64,000 bases of DNA from Acidimicrobiales bacterium (GTDB taxonomy: Bacteria; Actinomycetota; Acidimicrobiia; Acidimicrobiales; DATDAH01): contig JAEUJM010000011.1 of NCBI GenBank assembly GCA_016794585.1, forward strand, positions 1 through 64,000, read 5' to 3'. Made by a program: the position numbers and the translations under genes. The notes beneath the pieces are model-generated. The model searched no databases, was not told where the DNA came from, and was given only the letters and a program-made list of their open reading frames with translations. This document shows, piece after piece, positions 48,651-57,537 of the stretch (position 1 is the stretch's first letter; the number at the start of each line of letters is the position of its first letter).

Positions 48651-49457
48651 TCAGTCCAAGAGGCCGTGCGCCAGGTCCCACGTGGGTCGGTCGGCGGCGA
48701 CGAGCAGGCCGACGCCGCCGGGCCCGGGGCGGTAGGAAGAGCCGTCGGGACGGGCCGCGACCCCGCCGGCCTCCTCCACGAGCAGCGTGCCCGGAGCGTG
48801 GTCCCAGGGCAGGGTGCGCCAGAAGAAGGCGAAGTCCGTCGTCCCGTCGATGAGGGCGGGGTACTCGACCCCGGCGCAGTGCCGGCCGGCGGTGACCGTC
48901 CCGAAGCGCCCGACGTTGCGGTCGACCCGCTCGCGGGTGGGCTGGTCGAGGTAGCGGGTGAGCACGGCACCGGTGAGCTCGGCCTCGGACCGGGGGCGGG
49001 GCGCGGCCACCAGGCGCCGTCCGTTGCACGTGGCGCCGCGGCCGCGACGGGCGGCGTACATGCGTTGCTCGAGGGGCTGCCAGATCCACGACGCCGCGGT
49101 GGCGCCGTCGAGGATCAGCGCCACCATCACCGCCCAGTCCGGGGAACCGTTGACGAAATTGGCGGTGCCGTCGAGGGGATCGACCACCCACACTCGTGGC
49201 GCGGCCAGGTCCTCCAGGCGGGTCGCGTCGGCGGCGACCGCTTCTTCGCCCACGACCGGCACGCCGGGGTCGAGCCGGGCGAGGCCGTCGGTGATCAACG
49301 CCTCGGCCTCCCGGTCGGCCACCGTCACCAACTCGCCGGCCGCCTTCTCGATCACGTCGCCGTCGCCGAGGGCGTGGAAGCGGGGCTCGATGGCGGTCGT
49401 GCTCGCCTCGCGCATCAGCTCGGCCACGGCGACCAGGAGCTCGTCGGAGACGGTCAC
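48651..49457 (-). CDS. Inositol-monophosphatase-family phosphatase
   Basis: 268 residues from GTG 49457, 4 bases after the ABC gene ends. Motif 1 is VVGEEAVA, motif 2 WVVDPLDGTANFVNGSPDW (metal site), motif 3 near the end LPWDHAPGTLLVEEAGGVAA. These are the Mg2+-dependent IMPase/FBPase-fold signatures. Substrates in actinobacteria include inositol phosphate, histidinol phosphate and PAP; not separable here. It is the last gene of an operon with the two ABC half-transporters. Confidence 0.92.
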   Translation of the reverse strand: MTVSDELLVAVAELMREASTTAIEPRFHALGDGDVIEKAAGELVTVADREAEALITDGLARLDPGVPVVGEEAVAADATRLEDLAAPRVWVVDPLDGTANFVNGSPDWAVMVALILDGATAASWIWQPLEQRMYAARRGRGATCNGRRLVAAPRPRSEAELTGAVLTRYLDQPTRERVDRNVGRFGTVTAGRHCAGVEYPALIDGTTDFAFFWRTLPWDHAPGTLLVEEAGGVAARPDGSSYRPGPGGVGLLVAADRPTWDLAHGLLD

Positions 49458-49461
49458 GGCC

Positions 49462-51366
49462 TCAGGTGATCTCGGCGGCGGCGGCCGCGAACTGGGCCTG
49501 GTACAGGTCGTGGTACGCACCGCCGGCGGCGAGGAGGTCCTCGTGGTTGCCCTGCTCGACGATCCGACCGTGCTCCATGACGAGGATGATGTCGGCGTCG
49601 CGGATGGTCGACAGGCGGTGGGCGATCACGAAGCTGGTGCGGTTGGATCGGAGTGCGGCCATGGCGTGCTGGATGAGCACCTCGGTGCGGGTGTCGACCG
49701 AGCTGGTGGCCTCGTCGAGGATCAAGATGGTGGGGTCGGCGAGGAACGCCCGGGCGATGGTCAGCAGCTGCTTCTCGCCGGTGCTCACGCTGGCGCCCTC
49801 GTCCTCGAGCACGGTGTCGTAGCCGTCCGGGAGCGAGTGGACGAACCGGTCGACGTAGGTGGCCTTGGCCGCCTCGATGATCTGCTCGTCGGTGGCGTCG
49901 AAGTTGCCGTAGGCGATGTTGTCGCGGATGGTGCCACCGAAGAGCCAGGTGTCCTGGAGCACCATCCCGACGTTGCTGCGCAGCTCGCGGCGGGTCATGC
50001 GGGCGGTGTCGTTGCCGTCGAGACGGATCTGCCCGCCGTCGATCTCGTAGAAGCGCATGATCAGGTTCACGAGCGTTGTCTTGCCCGCTCCCGTGGGGCC
50101 GACGATGGCGACGGTCTCGCCGGGCTCGGCGGTGAAGGTGAGGTCCTCGATGAGGGGTCGGTCCGGGTCGTAGGAGAAGCGGACGTGGTCGAACTCGACC
50201 CGACCACGGGGCTCGGGGTCGACGAGCGGCTCGGGGTCGTCGGGCGACTCCTCCTCGGCGTCGAGCAGCTCGAAGACCCGCTCGGCCGAGGCGATGCCCG
50301 ACTGCATCACGTTGGCCATCGAGGCCAGCTGGGTCAGCGGCTGGGTGAACTGGCGGGTGTACTGGATGAAGGCCTGGATGTCGCCGATGCTCATGGACCC
50401 GCTGGCGACCTTCATGCCGCCCACCACGGCGATGGCCACGTAGTTCAGGTTCCCGAAGAACATCATCGCCGGCTGGATCGTGCCCGAGATGAACTGGGCG
50501 CCGAAGCTGGCCTTGAAGAGTTGCTCGTTCTCCTCGTCGAAGCGGCGGCGCACGTCCTCCTGGCGGCCGAGCACCCGGATCAGGGTGTGGCCGGTGAACG
50601 CCTCCTCGACCTGGGCGTTCAGGGCGCCGGTGTGACGCCACTGGGCGATGAAGCGCGGCTTCGAGCGCCGGGCGATGACCCGCACCGTCCAGAGCGACAG
50701 CGGCACCGTCACGAGCGCGATGAGGGCGAGCTCCCAGGAGATCGTGAACATCATCACCAGCACGCCCACGATGGTGAGGGTGCTGGTCAGCATCTGGCTC
50801 AGGGTCTGCTGGAGGCTCTGGGCCACGTTGTCGATGTCGTTGGTGACCCGGCTGAGGAGGTCGCCCCGGGCGTGGCGGTCGACGTAGGAGAGCGGCAGGC
50901 GGTGGAGCTTCTCCTCGACGTCGGCGCGCAGCTGGAACATCGTGCGCTGGACGACGCCGGCGAGCACGTAGGACTGGAGGAACGACAGCAGCGCCGAAGC
51001 GGCGTAGACCGCGGCGGCGAACAGCAGGGTGCGGTGGAGCTGGGCGTAGTCGATCCCCGTCCCGCCGAACACGCCGGCCACGATGACGTTGGTGGCCCGC
51101 CCGAGGATGCGGGGGCCGCTCACCGAGAGGGCCACGCTGGCCAGCGCGAGCACGACCACGAGGAAGGCCCAGAAGCGGTCCGGGCCCATGCGACGCAGCA
51201 GCCGGCGGGTGGACGCCGCGAAGTCGGCCGAGCGCTCGACCGGCATGCCGGCGGCCGACCAGCGGCCGGCGGCCCGCGCTTCGCCGATCGGGGGCGTCGT
51301 CGCCTGCTGATCGGCTTCGAGCTCGGCCTCGCCCTCGGCGGCGCCCGGCGGGATCGGCCCCGTCAC
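49462..51366 (-). CDS. ABC exporter half-transporter with degenerate signature motif
   Basis: 634 residues from GTG 51366. A polar N-terminus of about 60 residues precedes six membrane helices (about 75-360) and an ATPase domain: Walker A GPTGAGKTTLVNLIMRFYEI, Walker B TILILDEATSSVDTRT with the catalytic Glu, H-loop IAHRLSTIRDADI. The ABC signature is ASVSTGEKQLLTIARAFL: STGEK where LSGGQ is expected. Its partner at 51464 has a standard signature but no catalytic Glu. Together they form an asymmetric heterodimer in the style of BmrCD/TM287-288, a multidrug or lipid exporter. Confidence 0.93.
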   Translation of the reverse strand: MTGPIPPGAAEGEAELEADQQATTPPIGEARAAGRWSAAGMPVERSADFAASTRRLLRRMGPDRFWAFLVVVLALASVALSVSGPRILGRATNVIVAGVFGGTGIDYAQLHRTLLFAAAVYAASALLSFLQSYVLAGVVQRTMFQLRADVEEKLHRLPLSYVDRHARGDLLSRVTNDIDNVAQSLQQTLSQMLTSTLTIVGVLVMMFTISWELALIALVTVPLSLWTVRVIARRSKPRFIAQWRHTGALNAQVEEAFTGHTLIRVLGRQEDVRRRFDEENEQLFKASFGAQFISGTIQPAMMFFGNLNYVAIAVVGGMKVASGSMSIGDIQAFIQYTRQFTQPLTQLASMANVMQSGIASAERVFELLDAEEESPDDPEPLVDPEPRGRVEFDHVRFSYDPDRPLIEDLTFTAEPGETVAIVGPTGAGKTTLVNLIMRFYEIDGGQIRLDGNDTARMTRRELRSNVGMVLQDTWLFGGTIRDNIAYGNFDATDEQIIEAAKATYVDRFVHSLPDGYDTVLEDEGASVSTGEKQLLTIARAFLADPTILILDEATSSVDTRTEVLIQHAMAALRSNRTSFVIAHRLSTIRDADIILVMEHGRIVEQGNHEDLLAAGGAYHDLYQAQFAAAAAEIT

Positions 51367-51393
51367 GGTCGCACCGCCCCGGGACGAGGCATT

Positions 51394-51436
51394 CTCGAGG
51401 CAATAGCCCCCGGAAGCCGGGGGCTATTGCCTCGAG
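51394..51436. repeat. Perfect 20-bp stem hairpin between the two ABC genes
   Basis: 51394-51413 (starting CTCGAGGCAATAGCC) is the exact reverse complement of 51417-51436, with a 3-base loop AAG. It lies in the 97-base gap between two co-directional subunit genes of one heterodimer. It has no T-run on either side. It could stop or slow polymerase, stabilise mRNA ends or set the subunit ratio. Confidence 0.85.
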
Positions 51437-51463
51437 TTCGCGGGATCTGGAGTGCGGCGCGGG

Positions 51464-53197
51464 TCACGCCACCGCCTCCTCGGTGCGCTGGGACTCGATG
51501 ATCTCGGCGTAGGTGGGGCACGACGCCAGCAGGTCGCGGTGGGTGCCGAGGCCGACGGCCTGACCGTCCTCGAGGACGAGGATCTGGTCGGCGTTGATGA
51601 TGGTCGAGACCCGCTGGGCCACGATCAGCACGGTGGCGTTCGCGGTGATGGGCGCCAGCGCGGCGCGCAGCCGGGCGTCGGTGGCGAGGTCGAGGGCCGA
51701 GAACGAGTCGTCGAAGAGGTAGATCCCGGGCTTGCGCACGATGGCCCGGGCGATGGCGAGGCGCTGGCGCTGGCCGCCCGAGACGTTGGTGCCGCCCTGG
51801 CTGATCCGGGCGTCGAGGCCGCCGTCCATGGCCTCGACGAAGTCCCGGGCCTGGGCGACCTCGAGCGCGGCCCACAGCTCGTCGTCGGTGGCGTCGGGGT
51901 CGGCCTGACGCAGGTTCGACGCCACCGTGCCCGTGAACAGATAGGGCTTCTGGGGGACGAGGCCGATGCGGCTCCAGAGCAGCTCGAGGTCGAGGTCGCG
52001 CACGTCGACCCCGTCGATGGACACCGAGCCGGCGGTGACGTCGAAGAGGCGGGGGACCAGGTTCACGAGGGTCGTCTTGCCCGCGCCGGTGCTGCCGATG
52101 ATGGCCGTCGTGGTCCCGGGCTCGGCCCGCAGGTCGATGTCGCACAGCACCGGGTGCTCGGCGCCGGGGTAGCAGAAGGCCACCCCGCTGAGCTCGAGGG
52201 TGTTGCGCTCGGGCAGGGAGGTGACCGGCTGGGCGGGCTGCGCCACCGACGACTGGGTGTCGAGGACCTCGCCGATGCGCTCGGCACACACGGAGGCGCG
52301 CGGGACCATCATGGCCACGAAGGTCGCCATCATCACCGACATCAGGATCTGGATGAGGTAGCTGAGGAATGCGATCAGGGCGCCGATCTGCATGTCGCCG
52401 GCGCCGATGCGGTTGCCGCCGAACCACACCGCGGCGATGCTCGAGAGGTTCAGCACGATCATCACGGTCGGGAACATGTAGGCCATGAGCCGGCCGGCCC
52501 GGAGGGACGTGAGGGTCAGGTCGTCGTTGGCGAGGGCGAACCGGGCCGACTCCTCGGGCTCGCGGATGAAGGCCCGCACGACCCTGATGCCGGTGATCTG
52601 CTCGCGCAGCACCTCGTTCACACGGTCGATGCGGGTCTGCATGGCCTGGAACTGCGGGACCATGCGCACGATCACGTTGCCGACGCCGAGCAGCAGGGCG
52701 GGGACGCTGACGAGCAGGAGGAGCGACAGCGGGCCGTCCTCGCGCACGGCCATGATCACGCCGCCGACGACGGTGATCGGCGCGGCGATCAGCATGGTGC
52801 AGCACATGACCACCAGGACCTGCACCTGGGTCACGTCGTTGGTGATGCGGGTGATCAGCGACGGGGCACCGAAGCGGCCGACCTCCTGCGCCGAGAACTC
52901 GGTGACCCGCTCGAAGAGCCCGCCGCGCACGTCGCGCCCGAAGGCCATGGCCGCCTGCGACCCGAAGTAGGTGGCTCCGATGGCGAAGAAGACCTGCACC
53001 GCGGTGACGACGAGCATCACGGCGCCGACCCGCCAGATGTAGCCCGTGTCGCCGGTGACCACGCCGTTGTCGATGATGTCGGCGTTGAGGTTCGGCAGGG
53101 TGAGGGTGGCCATGGTGGCCACGATCTGGAGACCGACCACGTACCAGAGGAGCCGGGTGTAGGGGCGCAGGTGCGACCGCAGCAGGCGGCTCAGCAT
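51464..53197 (-). CDS. ABC exporter half-transporter with Asp in place of catalytic Glu
   Basis: 577 residues from ATG 53197 (GTG 53209 is a longer alternative). Six membrane helices at about 15-310, then an ATPase: Walker A GSTGAGKTTLVNLVPRLFDV, signature NVSGGQRQRLAIARAIVRKP, Walker B YLFDDSFSALD with Asp after the Walker B Asp instead of Glu, H-loop VAQRVSTIINAD (Gln before Arg; His replaced). These changes mark the non-hydrolysing site of heterodimeric exporters. It works with the 49462-51366 subunit. Confidence 0.93.
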   Translation of the reverse strand: MLSRLLRSHLRPYTRLLWYVVGLQIVATMATLTLPNLNADIIDNGVVTGDTGYIWRVGAVMLVVTAVQVFFAIGATYFGSQAAMAFGRDVRGGLFERVTEFSAQEVGRFGAPSLITRITNDVTQVQVLVVMCCTMLIAAPITVVGGVIMAVREDGPLSLLLLVSVPALLLGVGNVIVRMVPQFQAMQTRIDRVNEVLREQITGIRVVRAFIREPEESARFALANDDLTLTSLRAGRLMAYMFPTVMIVLNLSSIAAVWFGGNRIGAGDMQIGALIAFLSYLIQILMSVMMATFVAMMVPRASVCAERIGEVLDTQSSVAQPAQPVTSLPERNTLELSGVAFCYPGAEHPVLCDIDLRAEPGTTTAIIGSTGAGKTTLVNLVPRLFDVTAGSVSIDGVDVRDLDLELLWSRIGLVPQKPYLFTGTVASNLRQADPDATDDELWAALEVAQARDFVEAMDGGLDARISQGGTNVSGGQRQRLAIARAIVRKPGIYLFDDSFSALDLATDARLRAALAPITANATVLIVAQRVSTIINADQILVLEDGQAVGLGTHRDLLASCPTYAEIIESQRTEEAVA

Positions 53198-53362
53198 GCG
53201 TGCCGCCACCGGGATCGCCGGCGCTGCTGGTGCGCCGCCCGCGCGTGGTGGCGGTCAGGCATCGAGGGTCGAGGCTACCGGTCGCTTGGCGGCGCCTGAC
53301 CAACCCGGGACGGACCTCGACGGTCGTCTCGGGCCGCGGTCGGGGTCTGGTTGACTGCGGCC

Positions 53363-55078
53363 GTGGACATCGAGTTGGCGGACGGGTTCTGGGCGCCGCG
53401 GCAGGCGCAGCTGCGTGAGCACACGATCGAGGTGGTCCTCGGCCGCCTCGAGGGCCAGGGCGTGGTCGACAACTTCCGCCGCCTGGCCGGCGTGATCGAC
53501 CCCGGCGCCACGCCCCGCCGGGCCATGCACTTCTGCGACTCCGACCTCTACAAGTGGCTCGAAGCGGCGGTGCTCGCCGGACGCCTCGACCTCGCCGACC
53601 CGGTGATCGACCTGATCGAGGCCGTGCAGCAGCCCGACGGCTACGTCCACACCCACTACGGCGTCGAGGGCCTGCCCGCCCGCTACTCCGACCTCGACTT
53701 CGGCCACGAGCACTACTGCTTCGGTCACCTCTTCGAGGCGGCCGCCGCTCACCACTCGGCCACCGGCTCCGAGCAGCTGCTCGCGGTGGCGGTGCGCCTC
53801 GCCGATCACCTGGTGGCGACCTTCGGCCCCGGCCGGGACGAGCGCACGGATGCCCACCCCGAGGTGGAGCTCGCCCTCTGCCGTCTGGCGGCGGCGACGG
53901 GGACCGAGCGCTACGTCGATCACGCCGCCTGGGCCCTCGAGCACCGGCTGGCGGCGGCGGGTTCGTCACTCGACGAGTACTCGTTGTCGGGCCACGCGGT
54001 CCGGGCGCTGTACCTCGCCTCGGGGTTCGCCGAGGTGGCGCTGGCGACCGGGGAAGAGCGGTGGTCGCTCGCCGCCCAGCGCCAGTTCGACGCGCTGGTC
54101 GAGCGACACGCCTACCCCACGGGTGCGGTCGGCGGCCGCTGGCTGGGCGAGATGGTGGGCCGCCCGTACGAGCAACCCGACGCCGCCTCCTACACCGAGA
54201 GCTGCGCGGCGGTGGCCGCCACCCAGTTCTGCGAGCGGGTGTGGCGGCTCACCGGTGACCCGGCGGCTCTCGACCAGGCCGAGGTCCTGCTGTACAACGC
54301 CGTGCCGTGCGGCGTGGGCGCCGAGGGCGACACGTGGTTCTACTCCCAGCCCCACGCCGTGGGGGAGGTGGCGCCCGACCTCAACCCGTGGGTCTACGAC
54401 TTCGACTACGGGATGATGATGCTGGCCGAGTGGTTCCCGGCCCGACGCCACGACTGGTTCCTCGTGCCGTGCTGCCCGCCGAACCTGGCCCGCATGTTCG
54501 CGTCGGTCGACCGTCACGTGGCCGAGGTCGACGCCGCCGGCGACCTGCTGGTGCACCTGCCGCTCGCGTGCCGCATCCGGGGCGACGGGTGGGATGTCGA
54601 GGTCGGTGGCGGCTACCCGTTCGAGGGCGAGATCACCGTGACCGTGCACACGGCGCCGTCGGACCGTTCGTCGGCGCGCGTGCGCCGCCCGGGGTGGGTC
54701 GGCTGGTCGGGCCTGTCGTGCCACGAGCCGATCCCGGCCGACGGGCGGGTCTCCCTGCCCGTCGACTGGCAGTGGTGGACCACCGACCACCGGGTCGAGG
54801 GCGCCGCCGGCACCGTCCACCTGCGCCGCGGCCCGGTCGTCCACTGCCTCGAGGGCGTGGACCACGCCGGCGTCGACCTCCGCGACGTCGTGGTCGACCC
54901 GGCAGCACCGGTCGCCGACGCCTTCGCCGTCCGTCCGCTGGCGCCGGCGCTCCACTACCCGCTCGGCGTGACCGGGCCCGAGGGCGCGGCGCCGACGCCC
55001 GTCGCCGCCCGTCCGGTGCCCTACGCCGACTGGGCCAACCGCGGCGCCACGACCATGCGCCTCCGCTTCCCGACCTGA
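53363..55078 (+). CDS. Glycoside hydrolase family 127-like (beta-L-arabinofuranosidase type)
   Basis: 571 residues from GTG 53363 (an in-frame TTG at 53351 is possible). An alpha/alpha-barrel: DGFWAPRQAQLREHTIEVVL at the start, QQPDGYVHTHYG, EHYCFGHLFEAAAAH, then YTESCAAVAATQFC (Glu and Cys of the zinc site) and FLVPCCPPNLARM, whose Cys pair provides the third zinc thiolate and the catalytic Cys of GH127. The C-terminal beta domains follow. It removes terminal beta-L-arabinofuranose or a related sugar. No signal peptide, so it is probably intracellular. No other carbohydrate-uptake genes are adjacent. Confidence 0.9.
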   Translation: MDIELADGFWAPRQAQLREHTIEVVLGRLEGQGVVDNFRRLAGVIDPGATPRRAMHFCDSDLYKWLEAAVLAGRLDLADPVIDLIEAVQQPDGYVHTHYGVEGLPARYSDLDFGHEHYCFGHLFEAAAAHHSATGSEQLLAVAVRLADHLVATFGPGRDERTDAHPEVELALCRLAAATGTERYVDHAAWALEHRLAAAGSSLDEYSLSGHAVRALYLASGFAEVALATGEERWSLAAQRQFDALVERHAYPTGAVGGRWLGEMVGRPYEQPDAASYTESCAAVAATQFCERVWRLTGDPAALDQAEVLLYNAVPCGVGAEGDTWFYSQPHAVGEVAPDLNPWVYDFDYGMMMLAEWFPARRHDWFLVPCCPPNLARMFASVDRHVAEVDAAGDLLVHLPLACRIRGDGWDVEVGGGYPFEGEITVTVHTAPSDRSSARVRRPGWVGWSGLSCHEPIPADGRVSLPVDWQWWTTDHRVEGAAGTVHLRRGPVVHCLEGVDHAGVDLRDVVVDPAAPVADAFAVRPLAPALHYPLGVTGPEGAAPTPVAARPVPYADWANRGATTMRLRFPT

Positions 55079-55088
55079 CCCGCTGGTG

Positions 55089-55424
55089 TCAGGCGTCCGT
55101 CGACGGGTCCCGGGAGGGGCAGGCGCCGCCGGCGCGCTTGGCCTGGCGGATGAGGTGGAACCCGTAGGCGGTGCCGGCGAGCCAGGTGATCGTGAGGAGG
55201 GTGCCCGCCACCCAGGTGTGGTCGCGGAACACCGCGCCGAGCGAGGTGCCGGCGAGCAGCGCGGTCAGCACGCCGAGCGACAGCGGGAGGTGGCAGGGGC
55301 ACAACAGGAATGACCACAGCAGCCACCAGAGCCCTCGGCGCTCGAGGGCAGGGGGCGACAGCACGTCGGTGGCGCCCGGCGATGCCTCAGGTGGGGTGGT
55401 GCGGCTCTCGATCGTCGTGGGCAT
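55089..55424 (-). CDS. Small CPCH membrane protein, MerC-like, under a CsoR-like operator
   Basis: 111 residues from ATG 55424; TATCCT on the minus strand lies 6 bases before it (leaderless), and the CsoR-like operator overlaps that -10. A polar N-terminus of about 32 residues is followed by helix 1 LWWLLWSFLLCPCHLPLSLG with a C-P-C-H metal-binding motif in the membrane, a second helix (VLTALLAGTSLGAVF) and a third (VAGTLLTITWLAGTAYGFHL), with a late Cys (GGACPSRD). Resembles small mercury/copper transport proteins; the metal is not certain. Confidence 0.75.
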   Translation of the reverse strand: MPTTIESRTTPPEASPGATDVLSPPALERRGLWWLLWSFLLCPCHLPLSLGVLTALLAGTSLGAVFRDHTWVAGTLLTITWLAGTAYGFHLIRQAKRAGGACPSRDPSTDA

Positions 55425-55433
55425 GCCCACAGG

Positions 55434-55449
55434 ATACCCCTAGGGGTAT
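55434..55449. promoter_or_regulatory. CsoR/CstR-like operator 2
   Basis: ATACCCCTAGGGGTAT, a perfect 16-bp palindrome of the CsoR-family type. On the minus strand it overlaps the -10 TATCCT of the CPCH gene. No csoR gene lies in the window. Confidence 0.75.
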
Positions 55450-55473
55450 AAAGGCGACATCAGCGAGGGCGGG

Positions 55474-56286
55474 TCAGGAGACGACGATGCCGCCGTCGAG
55501 GGCGATGACCTCGCCGACGACGTAGGCGCCGGCGCGCGACGCCAGGAAGATGGCGGTGCCGGCGACGTCCTCGGGGGTGCCGACGCGGCCGCGGGGGACG
55601 GTGCCGCCCACGGCGTCCCAGTCGGTGCCCTCCACGTCGCCGCCAGTGCCGACGCCGGTGCTGAGCATCCACGTGGGGAAGGGCCCGGGGGCGATGGCGT
55701 TGGCGATGACGTTGCGCTTCACCAGGCGGTTGCCCATCTGGCGGGTGAGGGCGTGGAGCGCAGCCTTCGAGGCGCCGTAGGACCACGTGTCGAACGTGGG
55801 CGACCGGATCCCGTCGATGGATCCGATGTTGATGATGCGGGCCGGGTCGTCAGCGGTGGCGCCCTCCTCCAACTTGGACAGCAGGCGCTGGGTGAGGAAG
55901 AACACGCCCTTGACGTTGGTGTCCATCACCTTGTCCCAGCCGACCTCGGGGAAGTCCTCGATGCTGGCCCCCCACGAGGCGCCGGCGTTGTTCACCAGCA
56001 CGTCGATCGAGGGGACGTCGGCGAGCTTCTCCACGAGGGCGTCGATGCCCTCGAGGGTGGAGAGGTCGGCGGGCACGGAGACGCACGTGCCGCCGTAGGT
56101 CTCGGCCAGGCGGGCCGCGGTGGCGTCGCACACCTCGGCCTTGCGCGAGCTGATGTAGACGTCGGCGCCGTTGGCGAGGAACCCGGCGGCGATCATCTCG
56201 CCGATGCCCCGGGACCCGCCGGTGACGAGGACGGTCTTTCCCGCCACGGAGAACAGGTTCGACGCGGACAGCTCGGGGGTGCTCAT
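55474..56286 (-). CDS. SDR-family oxidoreductase
   Basis: 270 residues. Classical SDR: cofactor motif TGGSRGIGEMI (TGxxxGIG), DLS after strand 4, NNAGASWG, catalytic Ser in INIGSIDGIRSP, YGASK with the Tyr-x3-Lys pair, and C-terminal EVIALDGGIVVS. The second-strand YISSRKAEV (Arg/Lys after strand 2) favours NADP(H). Likely acts on a hydroxyacyl or steroid-like substrate in view of the neighbouring Ltp2/ChsH-like genes, but it is not in overlap with them (72 bases away). Confidence 0.92.
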   Translation of the reverse strand: MSTPELSASNLFSVAGKTVLVTGGSRGIGEMIAAGFLANGADVYISSRKAEVCDATAARLAETYGGTCVSVPADLSTLEGIDALVEKLADVPSIDVLVNNAGASWGASIEDFPEVGWDKVMDTNVKGVFFLTQRLLSKLEEGATADDPARIINIGSIDGIRSPTFDTWSYGASKAALHALTRQMGNRLVKRNVIANAIAPGPFPTWMLSTGVGTGGDVEGTDWDAVGGTVPRGRVGTPEDVAGTAIFLASRAGAYVVGEVIALDGGIVVS

Positions 56287-56358
56287 GGGGACCTCTTCGG
56301 GGTTCGGGCCGGGACGGCCAGCCGAGGATAGGGGAGCGGGTGGCGGTCGGCCCGACCG

Positions 56359-57537
56359 TCAGGCGCCGCCGAGGAGGAGGGCCGAGGTGGGGACCCCCGT
56401 GCCGCCGGTGACGAGCACGTGCTCGACGTCGTCGACCTGGTTGTAGGAGGTGCCCCGCACCTGGCGGACGCCCTCGGCGATGCCGTTCATGCCGTGGAGG
56501 TAGCCCTCACCGAGCTGGCCGCCGTGGGTGTTGATGGGCAGCCGCCCGCCGAGCTCGATGTTGCCGTCGGCGATGAAGTCCTTGGCCTCACCCGGTGCGC
56601 AGAAGCCGAACTCCTCGAGCTGGGGCAGCACGAAGGGGGTGAAGTGGTCGTAGATGACCGCGGTCTGCACGTCGTCGGGCCCGAGGCCGGACGTCTCCCA
56701 GATCTGGCGGGCGCACACCCCCATCTCGGGCAGGCCGGTGATCTCGTCCCGGAAGAACGAGCGCATCATCTGCTGGTCCTCGGCCATGCCCTGGGCGGCA
56801 CCCTCGATCACGACGGGCGGCTGGCGCAAGTCGCGGGCCCGCTCGAGCGAGGTGACGAGGATGGCCTGGCCGCCGTCGGTCTCCTGGCAGCAGTCGAGCA
56901 GGTGGAGGGGCTCGACGATCCAGCGGCTGTTCTGGTGGTCCTCGAGGGTGATGGGCTGCTCGTAGAACCACGCCGCCGGGTTGGTGGCGGCGTGGCGGCG
57001 GTCGGCGACCGCGACCCGGCCGAAGTCCTCGGACGTCACGCCGTACTCGTGCATGATGCGCGTGGCGAACATGGCGATCCACGACGCCGGGGTGAGCAGG
57101 CCGAACGGCGAGGTCCAGGCGTAGGACGCCTCCTCGGCGGTGTGGCCCGGTGCCCGGTCCTGGACGCCGGTGCCGAAGCGGTGGCCGCTGCGCTCGTTGA
57201 AGGCCCGGTAGCAGAGCACGTAGTCGGCTACGCCCTCGTTGACGGCCATGGCCGCCAGCTGCACGGTGCCGCAGGGGGCGCCGCCGCCGAAGTGGATGCG
57301 GCTGAAGTGGGTCAGCTCCTTGATGCCGAGGCTGCGCATGACGTCGCTCTCGGGATTGGTCTCCATGGTGAACGTCGACAGGCCGCTGACCTGCTCGGGG
57401 GCGACGCCGGCGTCCTCGAGCGCGTTGACGCAGGCCTCGAGGGCGAGGCGCAGCTCGCTGCGGCCCGACCGCTTCGAGAACTCGGTGGCGCCGATCCCGG
57501 CGATGGCGGTCTTGCCGGCGTAGGCGTGGGCGCTCAT
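56359..57537 (-). CDS. Thiolase-fold lipid-transfer/retro-aldolase protein, Ltp2-like
   Basis: 392 residues. Thiolase fold without the standard catalytic triad: KTAIAGIGATEFSKRSGRSE, GVAPEQVSGLSTFTMETNPE, FGGGAPCGTVQLAAMAVNEG, VIYDHFTPFVLPQLEEFGFC and NTHGGQLGEGYLHGMNGIAE. This pattern is that of SCP-x/Ltp2 proteins, where Ltp2 is the aldolase that cleaves the hydrated steroid C17 side chain and needs a DUF35 partner. Its ATG overlaps (4 bases) the end of the MaoC-DUF35-MaoC gene, so hydratase and aldolase are co-translated. Confidence 0.88.
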   Translation of the reverse strand: MSAHAYAGKTAIAGIGATEFSKRSGRSELRLALEACVNALEDAGVAPEQVSGLSTFTMETNPESDVMRSLGIKELTHFSRIHFGGGAPCGTVQLAAMAVNEGVADYVLCYRAFNERSGHRFGTGVQDRAPGHTAEEASYAWTSPFGLLTPASWIAMFATRIMHEYGVTSEDFGRVAVADRRHAATNPAAWFYEQPITLEDHQNSRWIVEPLHLLDCCQETDGGQAILVTSLERARDLRQPPVVIEGAAQGMAEDQQMMRSFFRDEITGLPEMGVCARQIWETSGLGPDDVQTAVIYDHFTPFVLPQLEEFGFCAPGEAKDFIADGNIELGGRLPINTHGGQLGEGYLHGMNGIAEGVRQVRGTSYNQVDDVEHVLVTGGTGVPTSALLLGGA

